DNA of 64,000 bases from Fen-549 sp050011315. GTDB taxonomy: Bacteria > Actinomycetota > Thermoleophilia > Gaiellales > Gaiellaceae. Numbering within the stretch: the stretch's first letter is position 1; the number at the start of each line of letters is the position of its first letter. The stretch lies in the NCBI GenBank assembly GCA_050011315.1, contig JBEKJI010000001.1, positions 62,001 to 126,000 of the forward strand, read 5' to 3'. Below, one piece after another: positions 34,824 to 44,115 of the stretch. The position numbers were made by a program, and so were the translations under genes. The notes below the pieces were generated by a model that searched no databases, had not been told where the DNA came from, and worked only from the letters and a program-made list of their open reading frames with translations.

Positions 34824-36491
34824 TCACAAGCGCCCGGAGCGAATAACGCCCCAGAGCAGCCAGACGCCGAGCACACCCGCAAGCAGAAAGCCGGCAACGG
34901 AGATGACGTTGACGCCGAGCAGTTTCGGGCCCGCGTGGGCGAAGATCCCGATCAGGCTCGAGCCGATCAGACCGCCGGCCACGATCAGTGCGATCACGAG
35001 CCGGTTGAAGGCGACCGAGACCTGGTGGATCGCGTCCTCCAGCCCCTTGTGCACGAAGCCGATCTCGAGCCGGCCCTCGCGGGTTTGCGACATCACGCCG
35101 TGCAGGAGCGAGGGCAGCTCGCGCCCGACCCGCACCAGCTCGACGCCGTCGCGGCGAGCGCGCCGAAGCATTCGCTCGGGGCTGAAGCGATCGCGCACGA
35201 GGTCGCGGGCGTAGGGCCGCGCGATTTCGAAGACGTTGAAGTCGGGGGTCAGCTCCACTCCCACCGCCGCGAGCGTCGCCAGCGCCTTGTCGAGAATCAG
35301 AAAGCGCGTCGGCAGCCTCAGGTTGAGCGAGTAGATCATCGAGAAGACCTCCCTGATCACCTGCAGGGGATCGATCTCGGCCAGGCTCGCTCCGTGGTAG
35401 CGGTAGTAGCCCTCGTGTAGCTCGAGCGCGAACTCCTGCTCGCGGTCGGGCGGGCAGCGCACGCCGAGGTCGTAGAGCCGCTGCGGCAGGGCGTCGACGT
35501 TCTCGGTGGCGGCGTCGATGAAGAGACGGGTGAGCCTGCCCATGTCTTCGTCGGAGAGGCGCCCGACCAGTCCGAAGTCGACGAGTCCGATCTCGTCCGG
35601 ACTTCCGAGCACGAAGACGTTGGCCGGATGCGGATCGCCGTGAAAGACGCCGTGCTTGAAGATCATCTCCATCCAGGTCTTGGCGACCCTCGTCGCCAGC
35701 CGGCGGCGATCGTCGCGCGAGAGCTCCTCATCGAGCTCGGCCAGTTTGGTTCCGTCCAGGAACTCGAGCGTGAGCACGTGCGACCGGGTGTAGGTCCAGT
35801 AGACGTGCGGGACGCGGACGTGCGGGTCGGCCGCGAACTGACGCCGGAGCATGTCGGCATTCCGCCCTTCCTGGTGGTAGTCGAGCTCACGGCGGATCGA
35901 GTTCGCGAACTCGTCCACGATTGCGCGCACGTCAACGAAGTCGAGCGCCCGCACTCGCTCCTTGATGATGCGGGCGAGCTGGTATAGGAGCGCCAGGTCG
36001 GCCTCGATCTGCTCGGGAGCGCCGGGGCGCTGCACCTTGACCGCAACCACGTGGCCGTTCGGGAGCACGGCCCGGTGCACCTGCCCAATCGAAGCGGCCG
36101 CGATCGGCGTCTCGTCGAACTCCAGGAACAGCCGTTCGAGGGACTGGTCGAGATCCTGCTCGATGACACGTTGCGCGTCGCTAAAGGCAAAAGGGCGGAC
36201 GTCGTCCTGAAGCCCGCGCAGCTCGGCGATCACGTCCGGGGGCAGGATGTCGGGGCGCATTGAGAGGAGCTGGCCGAATTTGACGAAGGTCGGGCCGAGA
36301 TCCTCGAGCATCGCGCGCAGATGGCGCCCGCGCTCCGAGCCGACAGCCTCCTCCAGACGCAAGCGCCGGCGCCCCGGAATCAGATCGCTCAGGTGGTGGC
36401 GGGTAAGCAGGTAGCCGAAGCCGTGACGCACCGCCACCTGGGCGATCTCGGAGAGACGGCCCAGATTGCTCGCTCGGGAACGCGAGGCCAT
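34824..36491 (-). CDS. UbiB/AarF (ABC1) family atypical kinase
   Basis: A 555-residue membrane-anchored atypical protein-kinase-like protein. Family motifs in order: the KxGQ motif KFGQLLSMRPDILP near residue 70, the Ala-rich loop AAASIGQVH, the KVQRPG lysine, ELDYHQEG, HGDPHPANVF and DFG in LVDFGLVG. Two C-terminal helices anchor it in the membrane. UbiB proteins act in quinone or other prenyl-lipid handling; the role in this organism is not shown. The gene stands alone, followed by the degenerate regulator. Confidence 0.93.
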   Translation of the reverse strand: MASRSRASNLGRLSEIAQVAVRHGFGYLLTRHHLSDLIPGRRRLRLEEAVGSERGRHLRAMLEDLGPTFVKFGQLLSMRPDILPPDVIAELRGLQDDVRPFAFSDAQRVIEQDLDQSLERLFLEFDETPIAAASIGQVHRAVLPNGHVVAVKVQRPGAPEQIEADLALLYQLARIIKERVRALDFVDVRAIVDEFANSIRRELDYHQEGRNADMLRRQFAADPHVRVPHVYWTYTRSHVLTLEFLDGTKLAELDEELSRDDRRRLATRVAKTWMEMIFKHGVFHGDPHPANVFVLGSPDEIGLVDFGLVGRLSDEDMGRLTRLFIDAATENVDALPQRLYDLGVRCPPDREQEFALELHEGYYRYHGASLAEIDPLQVIREVFSMIYSLNLRLPTRFLILDKALATLAAVGVELTPDFNVFEIARPYARDLVRDRFSPERMLRRARRDGVELVRVGRELPSLLHGVMSQTREGRLEIGFVHKGLEDAIHQVSVAFNRLVIALIVAGGLIGSSLIGIFAHAGPKLLGVNVISVAGFLLAGVLGVWLLWGVIRSGRL

Positions 36492-36535
36492 TGAGGAAGT
36501 GTGACAGGAAGGGCGCGACGACCGGAAAACGCGAA

Positions 36536-36700
36536 GAGCTTGTCTCGGAATGAAGACCCGTCGACTGGGTGTGATCGGTGGATGCGAGGCTAGGACGCAG
36601 CGTCGCGTTCGTAGCCGGCGGCTACGGGCGCGACCGAGGACAACGCATCGCGCCGCCGAGCGCGGCCAGGCGGCGGAGTGCTTCGTTTCGAGACGAGCTC
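36536..36700 (-). repeat. Repeat A copy 3 (inverted)
   Basis: A 165-bp element in reverse orientation relative to copies 1 and 2. The ends are GAGCTTGTCTCGGAATGAAG at 36536 and its near complement at 36681-36700 (17 of 20 match). The interior is nearly identical to copy 4 at 61704, including the CGTAGCC-GGC-GGCTACG hairpin. It fills the gap between the UbiB-type gene and the MprF-like gene, ending 6 bp before the latter's stop codon. Confidence 0.9.
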
Positions 36701-36705
36701 CGGGC

Positions 36706-38292
36706 TCAGATCGTCGCCGCCGGTCGCTTGCGACCGGGCATTCGCGGCGACGCGATCAGCGACTCGGCTCGCAGGTAGGCGATACCCACAGCCGGGAGAT
36801 CGCTCAGCCGTTCCAGACAGACGTAGCGGGGCCGCCACTCGGGCAGAAACTTGCGGCTGAACGAGTTGAGTCTCTCGATCTGGAAGAAGGAGTCGAGTCC
36901 GAGCAACACCCGCCGCGCCAGCCGATGCAGAAGCCCGCCCTGCGAATCGCCGTGGAGCATGTCGCGGAAGGCGCAGAAATTGAGCGAGAACTCGCGCACA
37001 CCGGCCTCGCGCGCCCAGGCGAGCGTCTCCACGACCAAGAACTCGGATATTCCTCCGGGACACCCCGGCAGGCGCCTCTGGCTGGAGAGCGAGTAGCCTC
37101 CGCCGGCCGATCCAGGGACGAGATGGAGAAAGGCGATCGGCTCGCCGCCGCAGTCGAGCGCGAGCGCGAAGACGCTTCCGGCGGCGAAGAGGTCGTCGAT
37201 CGCCATCGAGAAACCCCGCTCGCGGCGACCCGCCAGCCAGGCGTTCGAGATCTCCCCGAGCTGCGCGCGCCGCTCCTCGTCCATCTCCGCCGCTCTCTCG
37301 ATCAGAAAGCTCACGCCGTCGCGCTCGGCGATCTTGCGCGCGGACTGCCGGACCTTCCTGATCGCCCGGCCCTCGGTCGAGAAGATCTCCGGCCGGAGAA
37401 CAGCCTCGTCGCCGATCTTGATCACCCGCCGCATCCCCAGCTCCCGATAGAGGCCGAGCCAATCGGGGCCGGCGCCGACGACGGCTACGCGCCAACCGTG
37501 GTCACTGGCTCTGCGAACGAAATCGCCGAGCAGATCGCGGAACTCGCTCTCCTCCCCCACCGGATCGCCGCTGATCAGCGCCGAGCTGCCGACCAGACGG
37601 TAGGCGAGGAAGGAGTTGCCGCTGTCCGAGAAGCAGTAGCTCTTGTCGCGCCTGAGCGTGAAGAAGGCGAGGCTGTCCCGGCCGAAGCTATCGACCAGCT
37701 CCCGGGCACGGTGCCTTTCCTCCAGCGACTGGCGAACGTGCTCCGGGATAGGTCCGAGCCAGAGCACCAGCGCCCACAAGGCGAAGAGCACCGTCGTGAC
37801 GCTGATCAGGTCGCCGATTCGATCGGGCATGCCGCGGGAGCTCAGCACCACCGCGACTCCAACCACACCGGCGAGCGCCAGCACGGCGCCGAGCACCGGA
37901 CGGCGAACCGCGGGATCGCCCGGCGCATCGAACCGGGAGCGGTAGCGCAGCAGCCCGATCACGAGCAGCGAGCTGATGATCGCCTCCTCGTAGTCGAGTC
38001 CCTTCGCCAGATGAGCGATTGAGACTCCGCAGACGGCGAAGAGCGCCAGCTGCCAGGCGCGCCGGCGGCCCCTGGCGAGCGAGCGCGAGAGCAGCAGCAG
38101 GGCAAGGCCGAAGGCGAGCGTGAGCAAGCGGGCGAGCTCGGGGAAGCCGGGCGGAAGAACGCCCCTGATCAGCCTGGAGCGATCGGCGAAGTCCGGAGTC
38201 AGACCGGAGACGAGCGCGACCACGCCTACCAGCGCGGCCGCCGCAGCCAGCAGCGACTCGACTCGCACTCGCGGAAGCCGCTTTTTGGTCAC
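36706..38292 (-). CDS. MprF-like phosphatidylglycerol aminoacyltransferase
   Basis: A 528-residue protein with about six N-terminal helices (residues 10-195) and a C-terminal GNAT-fold DUF2156 domain as in MprF/LysX lysyl-phosphatidylglycerol synthases. Visible blocks include SGDPVGEES, EGRAIRKVRQSARKI, and GGYSLSSQRRLPGCPGGISEFLV. Such enzymes use aminoacyl-tRNA to modify phosphatidylglycerol and reduce the negative charge of the membrane. A GTG at 38292 is chosen because it directly precedes the first helix; the longer open frame would overlap the upstream gene. The actual amino acid is not predictable. Confidence 0.85.
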   Translation of the reverse strand: MTKKRLPRVRVESLLAAAAALVGVVALVSGLTPDFADRSRLIRGVLPPGFPELARLLTLAFGLALLLLSRSLARGRRRAWQLALFAVCGVSIAHLAKGLDYEEAIISSLLVIGLLRYRSRFDAPGDPAVRRPVLGAVLALAGVVGVAVVLSSRGMPDRIGDLISVTTVLFALWALVLWLGPIPEHVRQSLEERHRARELVDSFGRDSLAFFTLRRDKSYCFSDSGNSFLAYRLVGSSALISGDPVGEESEFRDLLGDFVRRASDHGWRVAVVGAGPDWLGLYRELGMRRVIKIGDEAVLRPEIFSTEGRAIRKVRQSARKIAERDGVSFLIERAAEMDEERRAQLGEISNAWLAGRRERGFSMAIDDLFAAGSVFALALDCGGEPIAFLHLVPGSAGGGYSLSSQRRLPGCPGGISEFLVVETLAWAREAGVREFSLNFCAFRDMLHGDSQGGLLHRLARRVLLGLDSFFQIERLNSFSRKFLPEWRPRYVCLERLSDLPAVGIAYLRAESLIASPRMPGRKRPAATI

Positions 38293-38351
38293 GTTCTCAG
38301 CGTACGCCTCAACCGGCTCTGGGCGCCTCGATGAGAAACCCGACGCCGGGT

Positions 38352-38696
38352 TCACGCCGGGCCGGAATCTCGCTCCAGGAGTTGCAGGCGGTGGTCGAGC
38401 TGAGCCACTCGCAACTCCAGCTCGTCGGCCTCCTCGCGACTGACCAGGCCGAGCTCGCGCGCGAGAGCGCCGATCCACGAGGTCGCCTGGCCGCTCACTC
38501 GAGCCCCCTCTTCGCGCCAGTGATCGACCTGCTCGCGCAGGAAGGCGCGCGCCTCCTCGCTCGTCGCAACACCGCCGCGGGCGGCGAGAGCCTCGGCCAG
38601 TGCATCGATCCTCTCGGCGGTCAGAGCGACCGTGCCCACGGCTGCCAGCGCGAGCTCGCTCGCGAGTTGGCGCGAGCCGCTAGCGGGGCCGGCCAT
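38352..38696 (-). CDS. Phasin-like coiled-coil protein
   Basis: A 114-residue acidic/helical protein with a long amphipathic helix region (about 10-45) and a C-terminal heptad segment (EEADELELRVAQLDHRLQLLE). The order resembles the small PhaF/phasin-type proteins annotated as polyhydroxyalkanoate synthesis regulators; the family link is weak. The ATG at 38696 overlaps the 3' end of secDF by 17 bp; the frame is open further upstream, but only as shadow of secDF. Confidence 0.65.
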   Translation of the reverse strand: MAGPASGSRQLASELALAAVGTVALTAERIDALAEALAARGGVATSEEARAFLREQVDHWREEGARVSGQATSWIGALARELGLVSREEADELELRVAQLDHRLQLLERDSGPA

Positions 38697-41406
38697 GGGG
38701 CCTCGAGCGCCTTCTCTGCCGGCGCCGTTCTCGCTTCTCCACTGCTTCGCCCTCGTACTTGCCATACACGGACGGCTTCTCGGCAGCCGCAGCCAGCGCC
38801 GGCTGTGGAACGCTTCCACCCACCGACTCGTCGCGACCGCCGCGGTAACCGGCCCCCTGTAGGCGCCGCACGTACTCCGGCTCCCGCTCCTTCCAGATCG
38901 TCAGGAGCGGCGCCGCCACGAAGATCGAGGAGTAGGCGCCCGAAGTGATTCCGACCAGAAGCGCGAAGGCGAAGTCCTTGAGCGTCGAGCCGCCGGCGAT
39001 GAAGAGCGCTCCGACCGGGAGCAGGGTGATGAAAGTCGTGGCCAGGGAGCGGCGGATCGTCTCCCAGATCGAGACGTTGACGATGCGGGCGAACGGCGCC
39101 TGCCTCATCAACGGCACATTCTCACGGATGCGGTCGAAGATGATGATCGTGTCGTAGATCGAGTAGCCGAGCACGGTCAGCACAGCGGCGACCGTGGAGG
39201 TCGTCACCTCACGGGCCGTCAGCGCGTAAACCCCGACCGTGATCACGATGTCGTGCAGCACCGCCAAGATCACGGGCACCGCGAACTTGATGTCGAAGCG
39301 CATCGTCATGTAGCCCGTGATCAGCAGGAAGGAGACGATGATCGCCAGGATCGCGCTGCGCGCGATCTCGCCGCTGAAGCTGTTCGAGACGGTCTCCTTG
39401 CTACTGATCGAGGCGTTCAGTTTGCTCTCGAGTTGCGACGTAAGGTTGTCCAAGACCGCGGTCTTGGGCGAGCGGATGCGGATCTGGAAGTCCTTGTAGC
39501 TCTCCGAACCAACCGACTTCTTCAGACCCTGGATCTGGGCGTTCTTCTCGCCCGTAACGGCGCCTACGATGCTGCGAACGGTCGAGAGCTGGGCGGGCCT
39601 GGGCGTGGCGAACTCGATCTGGGTGCCACCCTTGAAGTCGATGCCGAGGTTCAGGCCTTTCGCACCGAGCGAGACCGCGCTGACGAGGACGACCATTCCG
39701 GAGATCGCGAGCCAGAGGTAACGCTTGCGCATGAAGTCGATGTTCAGCCAGCGCAAGCTCTGAGCGCCGCTGGCGCCCATGAAGCTCGGGTTGCCGAACC
39801 AGCGGAAGTTGGAGAGCAGGCCGAGCATGGCGCGCGTACCGGCGACCGCTGTGATCAGCGAGATACCGGTACCGAGCATCAGCATCAGCGCGAAGCCCTT
39901 GACCCCGGCCGTGGCGACCAGGAAGAGGACGGCCGCGGTGATGAAGGTAACGACGTTGGCGTCGAGGATGGTGTGGAAGCCGCGCGCATAGCCGGTGGCG
40001 ACGGCGGCTTTCACCGATTTGCCCGCGCGGGATTCCTCCTTGATGCGCTCGAAGACGACGACGTTGGCATCGGCCGCCACGCCGATCGTGAGGATCATGC
40101 CGGCGAACCCGGGCAGGCTCAGGGTGACATTGAAGAGCAAGATCACCCCGTACAGGAAGGCCGCGTAGATACCGAGCCCGATCACCGCCACCAGCCCAAG
40201 GAAGCGATAGAGAGCGAGCAGGAAGACGACCACGAGCAGCAGGCCGGCGATCGCCGCGACCAGCGCCTGGTGCAACGAGTCCTTGCCGAGCGTGGCCGAG
40301 ATCGAAGTGCTCGCCTTCGTGTCGAACTTCACCGGCAGGGCGCCCGTCTGCAGCACCGTGGCGATGTCCTTGGCCTCGCCGATAGAGCCGATCCCCTCGA
40401 TGATCGCGCCGGTCACCGAGGGATCGATGCCTTCGCTGAGCGATTGGTCGTTGGGGTCGATCTGCGGGAAGGTGATCAGCTGGCCGTCGAGCACGATGGC
40501 GTTGTGCTGGGTGCCGTAGATATGCCCGCGGTCCCACTCGGCTTTGGTGATCCGATGGAAGGCCTTGTTTCCCGAGCTCGTGAAGCTGAGGTCGACGATG
40601 GGGCCGCCGTTCGAGCCGAAGTCGGCCCGGATTCCGCTCGCGTTCAGATCCCCACCCGTCAGCGCAGGCGGCAGATTGAAGAGGTAGTAGAAAGTCTGAC
40701 CGGCCTTTGGCTCGAAGATCTGCCCCGGCCCTGGACAGACACGGCTGGTCGCCTTGTCGCAGGAGACGACCGTCATCTTCTTCGGGACGGCAAGGAGGAT
40801 GTCGCTCTTCAACAACTTGCGCGGCGCCGATAGCGCAGCGAGCGACCTCAACAGCTCCTTCTGCAGCTCCTTCTGCGCGTCGATCGGGCCGACGACGAGC
40901 TTGTGCTTGGCGTTGAAGAGGTAGTAGCTGGACGCTCCCTGCACTTTCACCTGCGCCTGTACGGCCTTGAGCAAGGGGTAGAGAGCGGCGTGAGGCTGCG
41001 GTTGGTAGTTGGACACGGAAATGGGGCGAACCAGGGCCGCCTCGAGATCATAGATCTGAAGCTGCGCGGTCTTGCCGATCACCTTCATGGCCCGTGCCGT
41101 GTCGCTCACGCCCGGCAGATCGATAACGATCTGGTCCTTACCCTGAGTGCGGATGTCGGTCTCGGAGACGCCGAGCTTGTCGACACGCCGGCGCATGATG
41201 TCCACCGAGCGCGTCATGTCCTCGGGCGTCACCTTGCGCCCGTTCTCGGGCCGCGCCTGTAGAACCACCTGCAGCCCTCCTTGAAGATCGAGCCCGAGCG
41301 CCGGCGACTTGTAGAGAGGCGACCCCGGCGAGGCAAAGAGGAAAACTGCACCGAGCGTGGCCACGATCAGGAGAAGCAGGATGATGTGGGGTCGACGCGA
41401 CGCCAT
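38680..41406 (-). CDS. secDF: SecD-SecF fused protein translocase subunit
   Basis: A 908-residue fusion of SecD and SecF, RND-like motors that use the proton gradient to drive Sec export. SecD part: first helix (residues 8-26), GLDLQGGLQVVL signature, large periplasmic domain, five helices with GFAGMILTIGVAADANVV. SecF part starts at about residue 600 (NIDFMRKRYLWL) with GIDFKGGTQIEF and VLTVLGYSIYDTIIIFDRIREN. Most actinobacteria keep secD and secF separate, so the fusion is a lineage mark. The C-terminal tail is very basic. ATG at 41406; the longer frame is unsupported. Confidence 0.96.
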   Translation of the reverse strand: MASRRPHIILLLLIVATLGAVFLFASPGSPLYKSPALGLDLQGGLQVVLQARPENGRKVTPEDMTRSVDIMRRRVDKLGVSETDIRTQGKDQIVIDLPGVSDTARAMKVIGKTAQLQIYDLEAALVRPISVSNYQPQPHAALYPLLKAVQAQVKVQGASSYYLFNAKHKLVVGPIDAQKELQKELLRSLAALSAPRKLLKSDILLAVPKKMTVVSCDKATSRVCPGPGQIFEPKAGQTFYYLFNLPPALTGGDLNASGIRADFGSNGGPIVDLSFTSSGNKAFHRITKAEWDRGHIYGTQHNAIVLDGQLITFPQIDPNDQSLSEGIDPSVTGAIIEGIGSIGEAKDIATVLQTGALPVKFDTKASTSISATLGKDSLHQALVAAIAGLLLVVVFLLALYRFLGLVAVIGLGIYAAFLYGVILLFNVTLSLPGFAGMILTIGVAADANVVVFERIKEESRAGKSVKAAVATGYARGFHTILDANVVTFITAAVLFLVATAGVKGFALMLMLGTGISLITAVAGTRAMLGLLSNFRWFGNPSFMGASGAQSLRWLNIDFMRKRYLWLAISGMVVLVSAVSLGAKGLNLGIDFKGGTQIEFATPRPAQLSTVRSIVGAVTGEKNAQIQGLKKSVGSESYKDFQIRIRSPKTAVLDNLTSQLESKLNASISSKETVSNSFSGEIARSAILAIIVSFLLITGYMTMRFDIKFAVPVILAVLHDIVITVGVYALTAREVTTSTVAAVLTVLGYSIYDTIIIFDRIRENVPLMRQAPFARIVNVSIWETIRRSLATTFITLLPVGALFIAGGSTLKDFAFALLVGITSGAYSSIFVAAPLLTIWKEREPEYVRRLQGAGYRGGRDESVGGSVPQPALAAAAEKPSVYGKYEGEAVEKRERRRQRRRSRPHGRPR

Positions 41407-41419
41407 TTGAGGGTGCAGC

Positions 41420-41743
41420 TTAGCTTGACGAACCTCGGTCCGAGTCCACGTCTGCGCCGGTTCCGTCTCCTGCGCTCGACTTCGGTGATCGTGCCAGCAC
41501 CGCCGCCACGGCACCCCGGGCCAGCGTGACGACCGTCTCGGGCGCGATCTCGAGCCGGACGGTGTCCTCGGCAAGCTCGCGCACAACGCCGTGGAAGCCG
41601 CCCGCCGTCATCACTCGATCGCCCAGCTCGAGACCGGCCACGATCTCGGCGTGCCGGCGGTTCATCCGCCTCTGTGGCAGGGCCACGAGCAACCAGAGAA
41701 CGCCGACGAAGGCGACGGCGGCGATTACGTAATAGGAGGACAT
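41420..41743 (-). CDS. yajC: YajC preprotein translocase accessory subunit
   Basis: A 107-residue single-helix protein (helix about residues 4-21), with the YajC core LPQRRMNRRHAEIVAGLELGD then VMTAGGFHGVV. It associates with SecDF in the membrane. The gene ends 13 bp before secDF and is probably in the same operon. ATG at 41743 preceded by an AAGG ribosome site. Confidence 0.95.
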   Translation of the reverse strand: MSSYYVIAAVAFVGVLWLLVALPQRRMNRRHAEIVAGLELGDRVMTAGGFHGVVRELAEDTVRLEIAPETVVTLARGAVAAVLARSPKSSAGDGTGADVDSDRGSSS

Positions 41744-41875
41744 GCTCAGAACCTTACTTCCGGTGCCCGGCGCGCGTGGCACGAGCTCCCTCGCGTAATT
41801 GTGCAGGTTGCGAGCGGTTCAGCGCCAGCGACCGCCCGCCGGGGAACCGACCGATGGGATCCCCTCGTGGGAGCT

Positions 41876-43000
41876 TTACGGCGAGACGGACGCGAGCCGC
41901 GCCCTAGCCTCCTGCTTGAAGCCCGCAAAGCGTCCTTGCTCGATCGCCAGCCGCGCCTCGCCGACGAGCCTGATCAGGAAGCGCAGGTTGTGCAGGCTGA
42001 GCAGCCGCAGGCCGAGCAGCTCCTGCTGATTGACCAGGTGGCGCAGGTAGGCGCGCGTGAAGCGGCCGCAGGCCGGACAGTCGCAGTCCTCCTCGAGCGG
42101 TCGCGGATCGCGGGCGAAGCGGGCGCCTCGGAGGTTGAGCCTTCCCTCCCAGGTCAGCGCCGAGCCGGTCCGGGCCGTGCGCGTGGGCAGCACGCAGTCG
42201 AACATATCGATCCCGCGCTCGATCACCTCGACCACGCCCTCCGGGTCGCCGATGCCCATGAAGTAGCGAGGCTTCCCGGCCGGTAGAAGCGGAGCTGAGA
42301 AGCCGGTCGCCGCGAGCATCTCCGGGCGCTCCTCCCCCACACTCAGGCCGCCGAGCGCGTAGCCGTCGAAGCCGAGCTCGACCAGCTCGGAGGCCGAGCG
42401 TTGCCTGAGCTTCTCGCTCGTGCCGCCCTGGACGATTCCGAAAACGAGCTGACCGTCGGCCCGAGGCGCCCGTCGCTGCCGCTTCGACCAGGCGGTGGTG
42501 AGCTCGACTGAGCGCTCCAGCTCGGTGCGCGAAGCGCCGGCCGGCGGGCAGACGTCCAGGCACATGGCGATGTCCGAGCCGAGCTTGCGCTGGATCTCGG
42601 CCGATAGCTCGGGAGTGAAGCGGGCCGTCTGGCCGTCGTAGACCGAGCGGAAGGTGACGCCCTCCTCGTCCACGCCCAGTAGCGTGTCTCTGAGCGAGAA
42701 GACCTGGAAGCCGCCGGAGTCGGTCAGGATCGGCTCCTGCCAGCCCATGAAGCCGTGCAGCCCGCCCAGCTCGGCGACCAAGTCCTCGCCCGGGCGGAAG
42801 TGCAGGTGGTAGCTGTTCGAGAGCACGATCTCGGCGCCGAGCGCCCGCAGCTCCTCGGGATCGACGCTCTTCACGCTCGCCTTGGTGCCGACCGGCATGA
42901 AGACGGGCGTCCGCACCTCGCCGTGCGCGGTCCTGAGCACGCCCGCCCGGGCCTCGCCCTCGCTCGCTGTCAGCTCGAATGTCGGCTGCTCCGCCGTCAC
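41876..43000 (-). CDS. tgt: Queuine tRNA-ribosyltransferase
   Basis: The base-exchange enzyme that replaces guanine 34 with a queuine precursor in tRNAs with GUN anticodons. 374 residues from GTG 43000. Active-site DSGGFQVFS, the nucleophile region DMFDCVLPTR and the zinc motif CDCPACGRFTRAYLRH are complete. An alternative TTG at 43018 gives six extra residues. queA (44116) and queG (53415) are also in the window, so the later part of the queuosine pathway is present. Confidence 0.96.
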   Translation of the reverse strand: MTAEQPTFELTASEGEARAGVLRTAHGEVRTPVFMPVGTKASVKSVDPEELRALGAEIVLSNSYHLHFRPGEDLVAELGGLHGFMGWQEPILTDSGGFQVFSLRDTLLGVDEEGVTFRSVYDGQTARFTPELSAEIQRKLGSDIAMCLDVCPPAGASRTELERSVELTTAWSKRQRRAPRADGQLVFGIVQGGTSEKLRQRSASELVELGFDGYALGGLSVGEERPEMLAATGFSAPLLPAGKPRYFMGIGDPEGVVEVIERGIDMFDCVLPTRTARTGSALTWEGRLNLRGARFARDPRPLEEDCDCPACGRFTRAYLRHLVNQQELLGLRLLSLHNLRFLIRLVGEARLAIEQGRFAGFKQEARARLASVSP

Positions 43001-43097
43001 GTTCCCCTTCCCCAACAACCCCCAAGGGATCAGTCGCGACCCCTGAAGGAAGGCTATCCGCGATAGCGATACGCGTCTGTGTCAGATCAGCGCCGCT

Positions 43098-44096
43098 TCA
43101 CGTCGCTCGGGTCGTATCACAGAGTGCGAGCGGCGTCGGAAGCTGGAACGGCTGGGCCAGGGTTAGTGGACCGAGACGGTAGCGCAGTCGCACGTAGCGT
43201 ACCGGCGCCCGGTCCTCTACGCGGCGACAGCGTTCGGGTCGGAAGACCACGGTGATCTCGCGTGTTGCGTGCGCCGGAAGCGTGAGTCGGCGCAGCGGTG
43301 TCTTGATGAAATCCTTCGGCAGTCCGCCCGGTCCCCAGTCCGCGTTCTTCGGACCGAACCAGGGCTCCCAGTGGCCCACTAGCACGTCCTTCAAACGCTG
43401 CTGCGCCGACGACGCCTCGACTCCCTCGAGAATCGCGTCGAAAAGACCCGGATTGTGGATGAACAGCGTTTCGATCGAGAGGCCGCGCAGCGGAAGCTCC
43501 CACTGCTCGCCGTCCGGTCGTGTCGTCGATCGCACCCCACTTGACCCATTTGTGTCGAACGGATGCAAAGGGCCGTAGGAAAGGGAGAACACGAGCGCGA
43601 GCAGCCAAACCACCGCCAGCGCTTTCGTGTAGCGATAGGGAAGCACCCAGCGTCGCTCAGGCACGCGAGCCGCGACGTACAGGAGAGCGAGAGCCGCCAG
43701 GAACCCATTGAGGAGCCAGTGACGCCGATTGAGGAGATAAACCGGCAGACCGGCTGGGCCAAGTAAAAGAGCGACGAAAGCAACACTGGTCGACACGCGG
43801 AAGCCACGCTCACGCAGGTCGCCGACGACGATCCACGTCCCGAGCGCGGCAAGCGACGCGAGGAGGACGGCGTCTGCGCCCGCGCTCCAGAAGCCGTTCG
43901 CTAGGTATGGCCATCCGCGAAGGCTGTGGGTCGCGCTGTTTATCGCCCACCACTGGAAAAGTCCCGTGAACATCCCCACGATGGCGAAGAGAAGGATCAC
44001 TCCTCCGAGCACGATCTCGGTCACGAAAAGCCGACCGGCGAGCGTGCCCAGACCCGGTCGTCCGGGTTTCATCGGGGCAGATACCGGCTCGCTCAT
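43098..44096 (-). CDS. Unknown polytopic membrane protein
   Basis: A 332-residue protein I do not recognise. About five helices in the first 165 residues, then a 165-residue C-terminal domain predicted extracellular and beta-rich, with FRPERCRRVEDRAPVRYVRL and a final Cys near the end. It contains an unusually high Trp content (motifs such as FQWWAIN and HWEPWFGPKNADWGPGG). It lies between queA and tgt on the same strand with 19 bp and about 97 bp gaps, so it may be co-transcribed, but a role in queuosine synthesis is not indicated. Confidence 0.8.
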   Translation of the reverse strand: MSEPVSAPMKPGRPGLGTLAGRLFVTEIVLGGVILLFAIVGMFTGLFQWWAINSATHSLRGWPYLANGFWSAGADAVLLASLAALGTWIVVGDLRERGFRVSTSVAFVALLLGPAGLPVYLLNRRHWLLNGFLAALALLYVAARVPERRWVLPYRYTKALAVVWLLALVFSLSYGPLHPFDTNGSSGVRSTTRPDGEQWELPLRGLSIETLFIHNPGLFDAILEGVEASSAQQRLKDVLVGHWEPWFGPKNADWGPGGLPKDFIKTPLRRLTLPAHATREITVVFRPERCRRVEDRAPVRYVRLRYRLGPLTLAQPFQLPTPLALCDTTRAT

Positions 44097-44115
44097 TGCC
44101 CGGAGTCTAGATCCT

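Noticed and set aside
36550..38022. 490-residue + strand open frame
   Set aside because: It is antisense to the MprF-like gene, starts inside repeat A, and is Arg/Glu/Gln-rich without motifs; typical high-GC shadow.
39253..40833. 526-residue + strand open frame
   Set aside because: Antisense to secDF, charged low-complexity composition with no domain; shadow.
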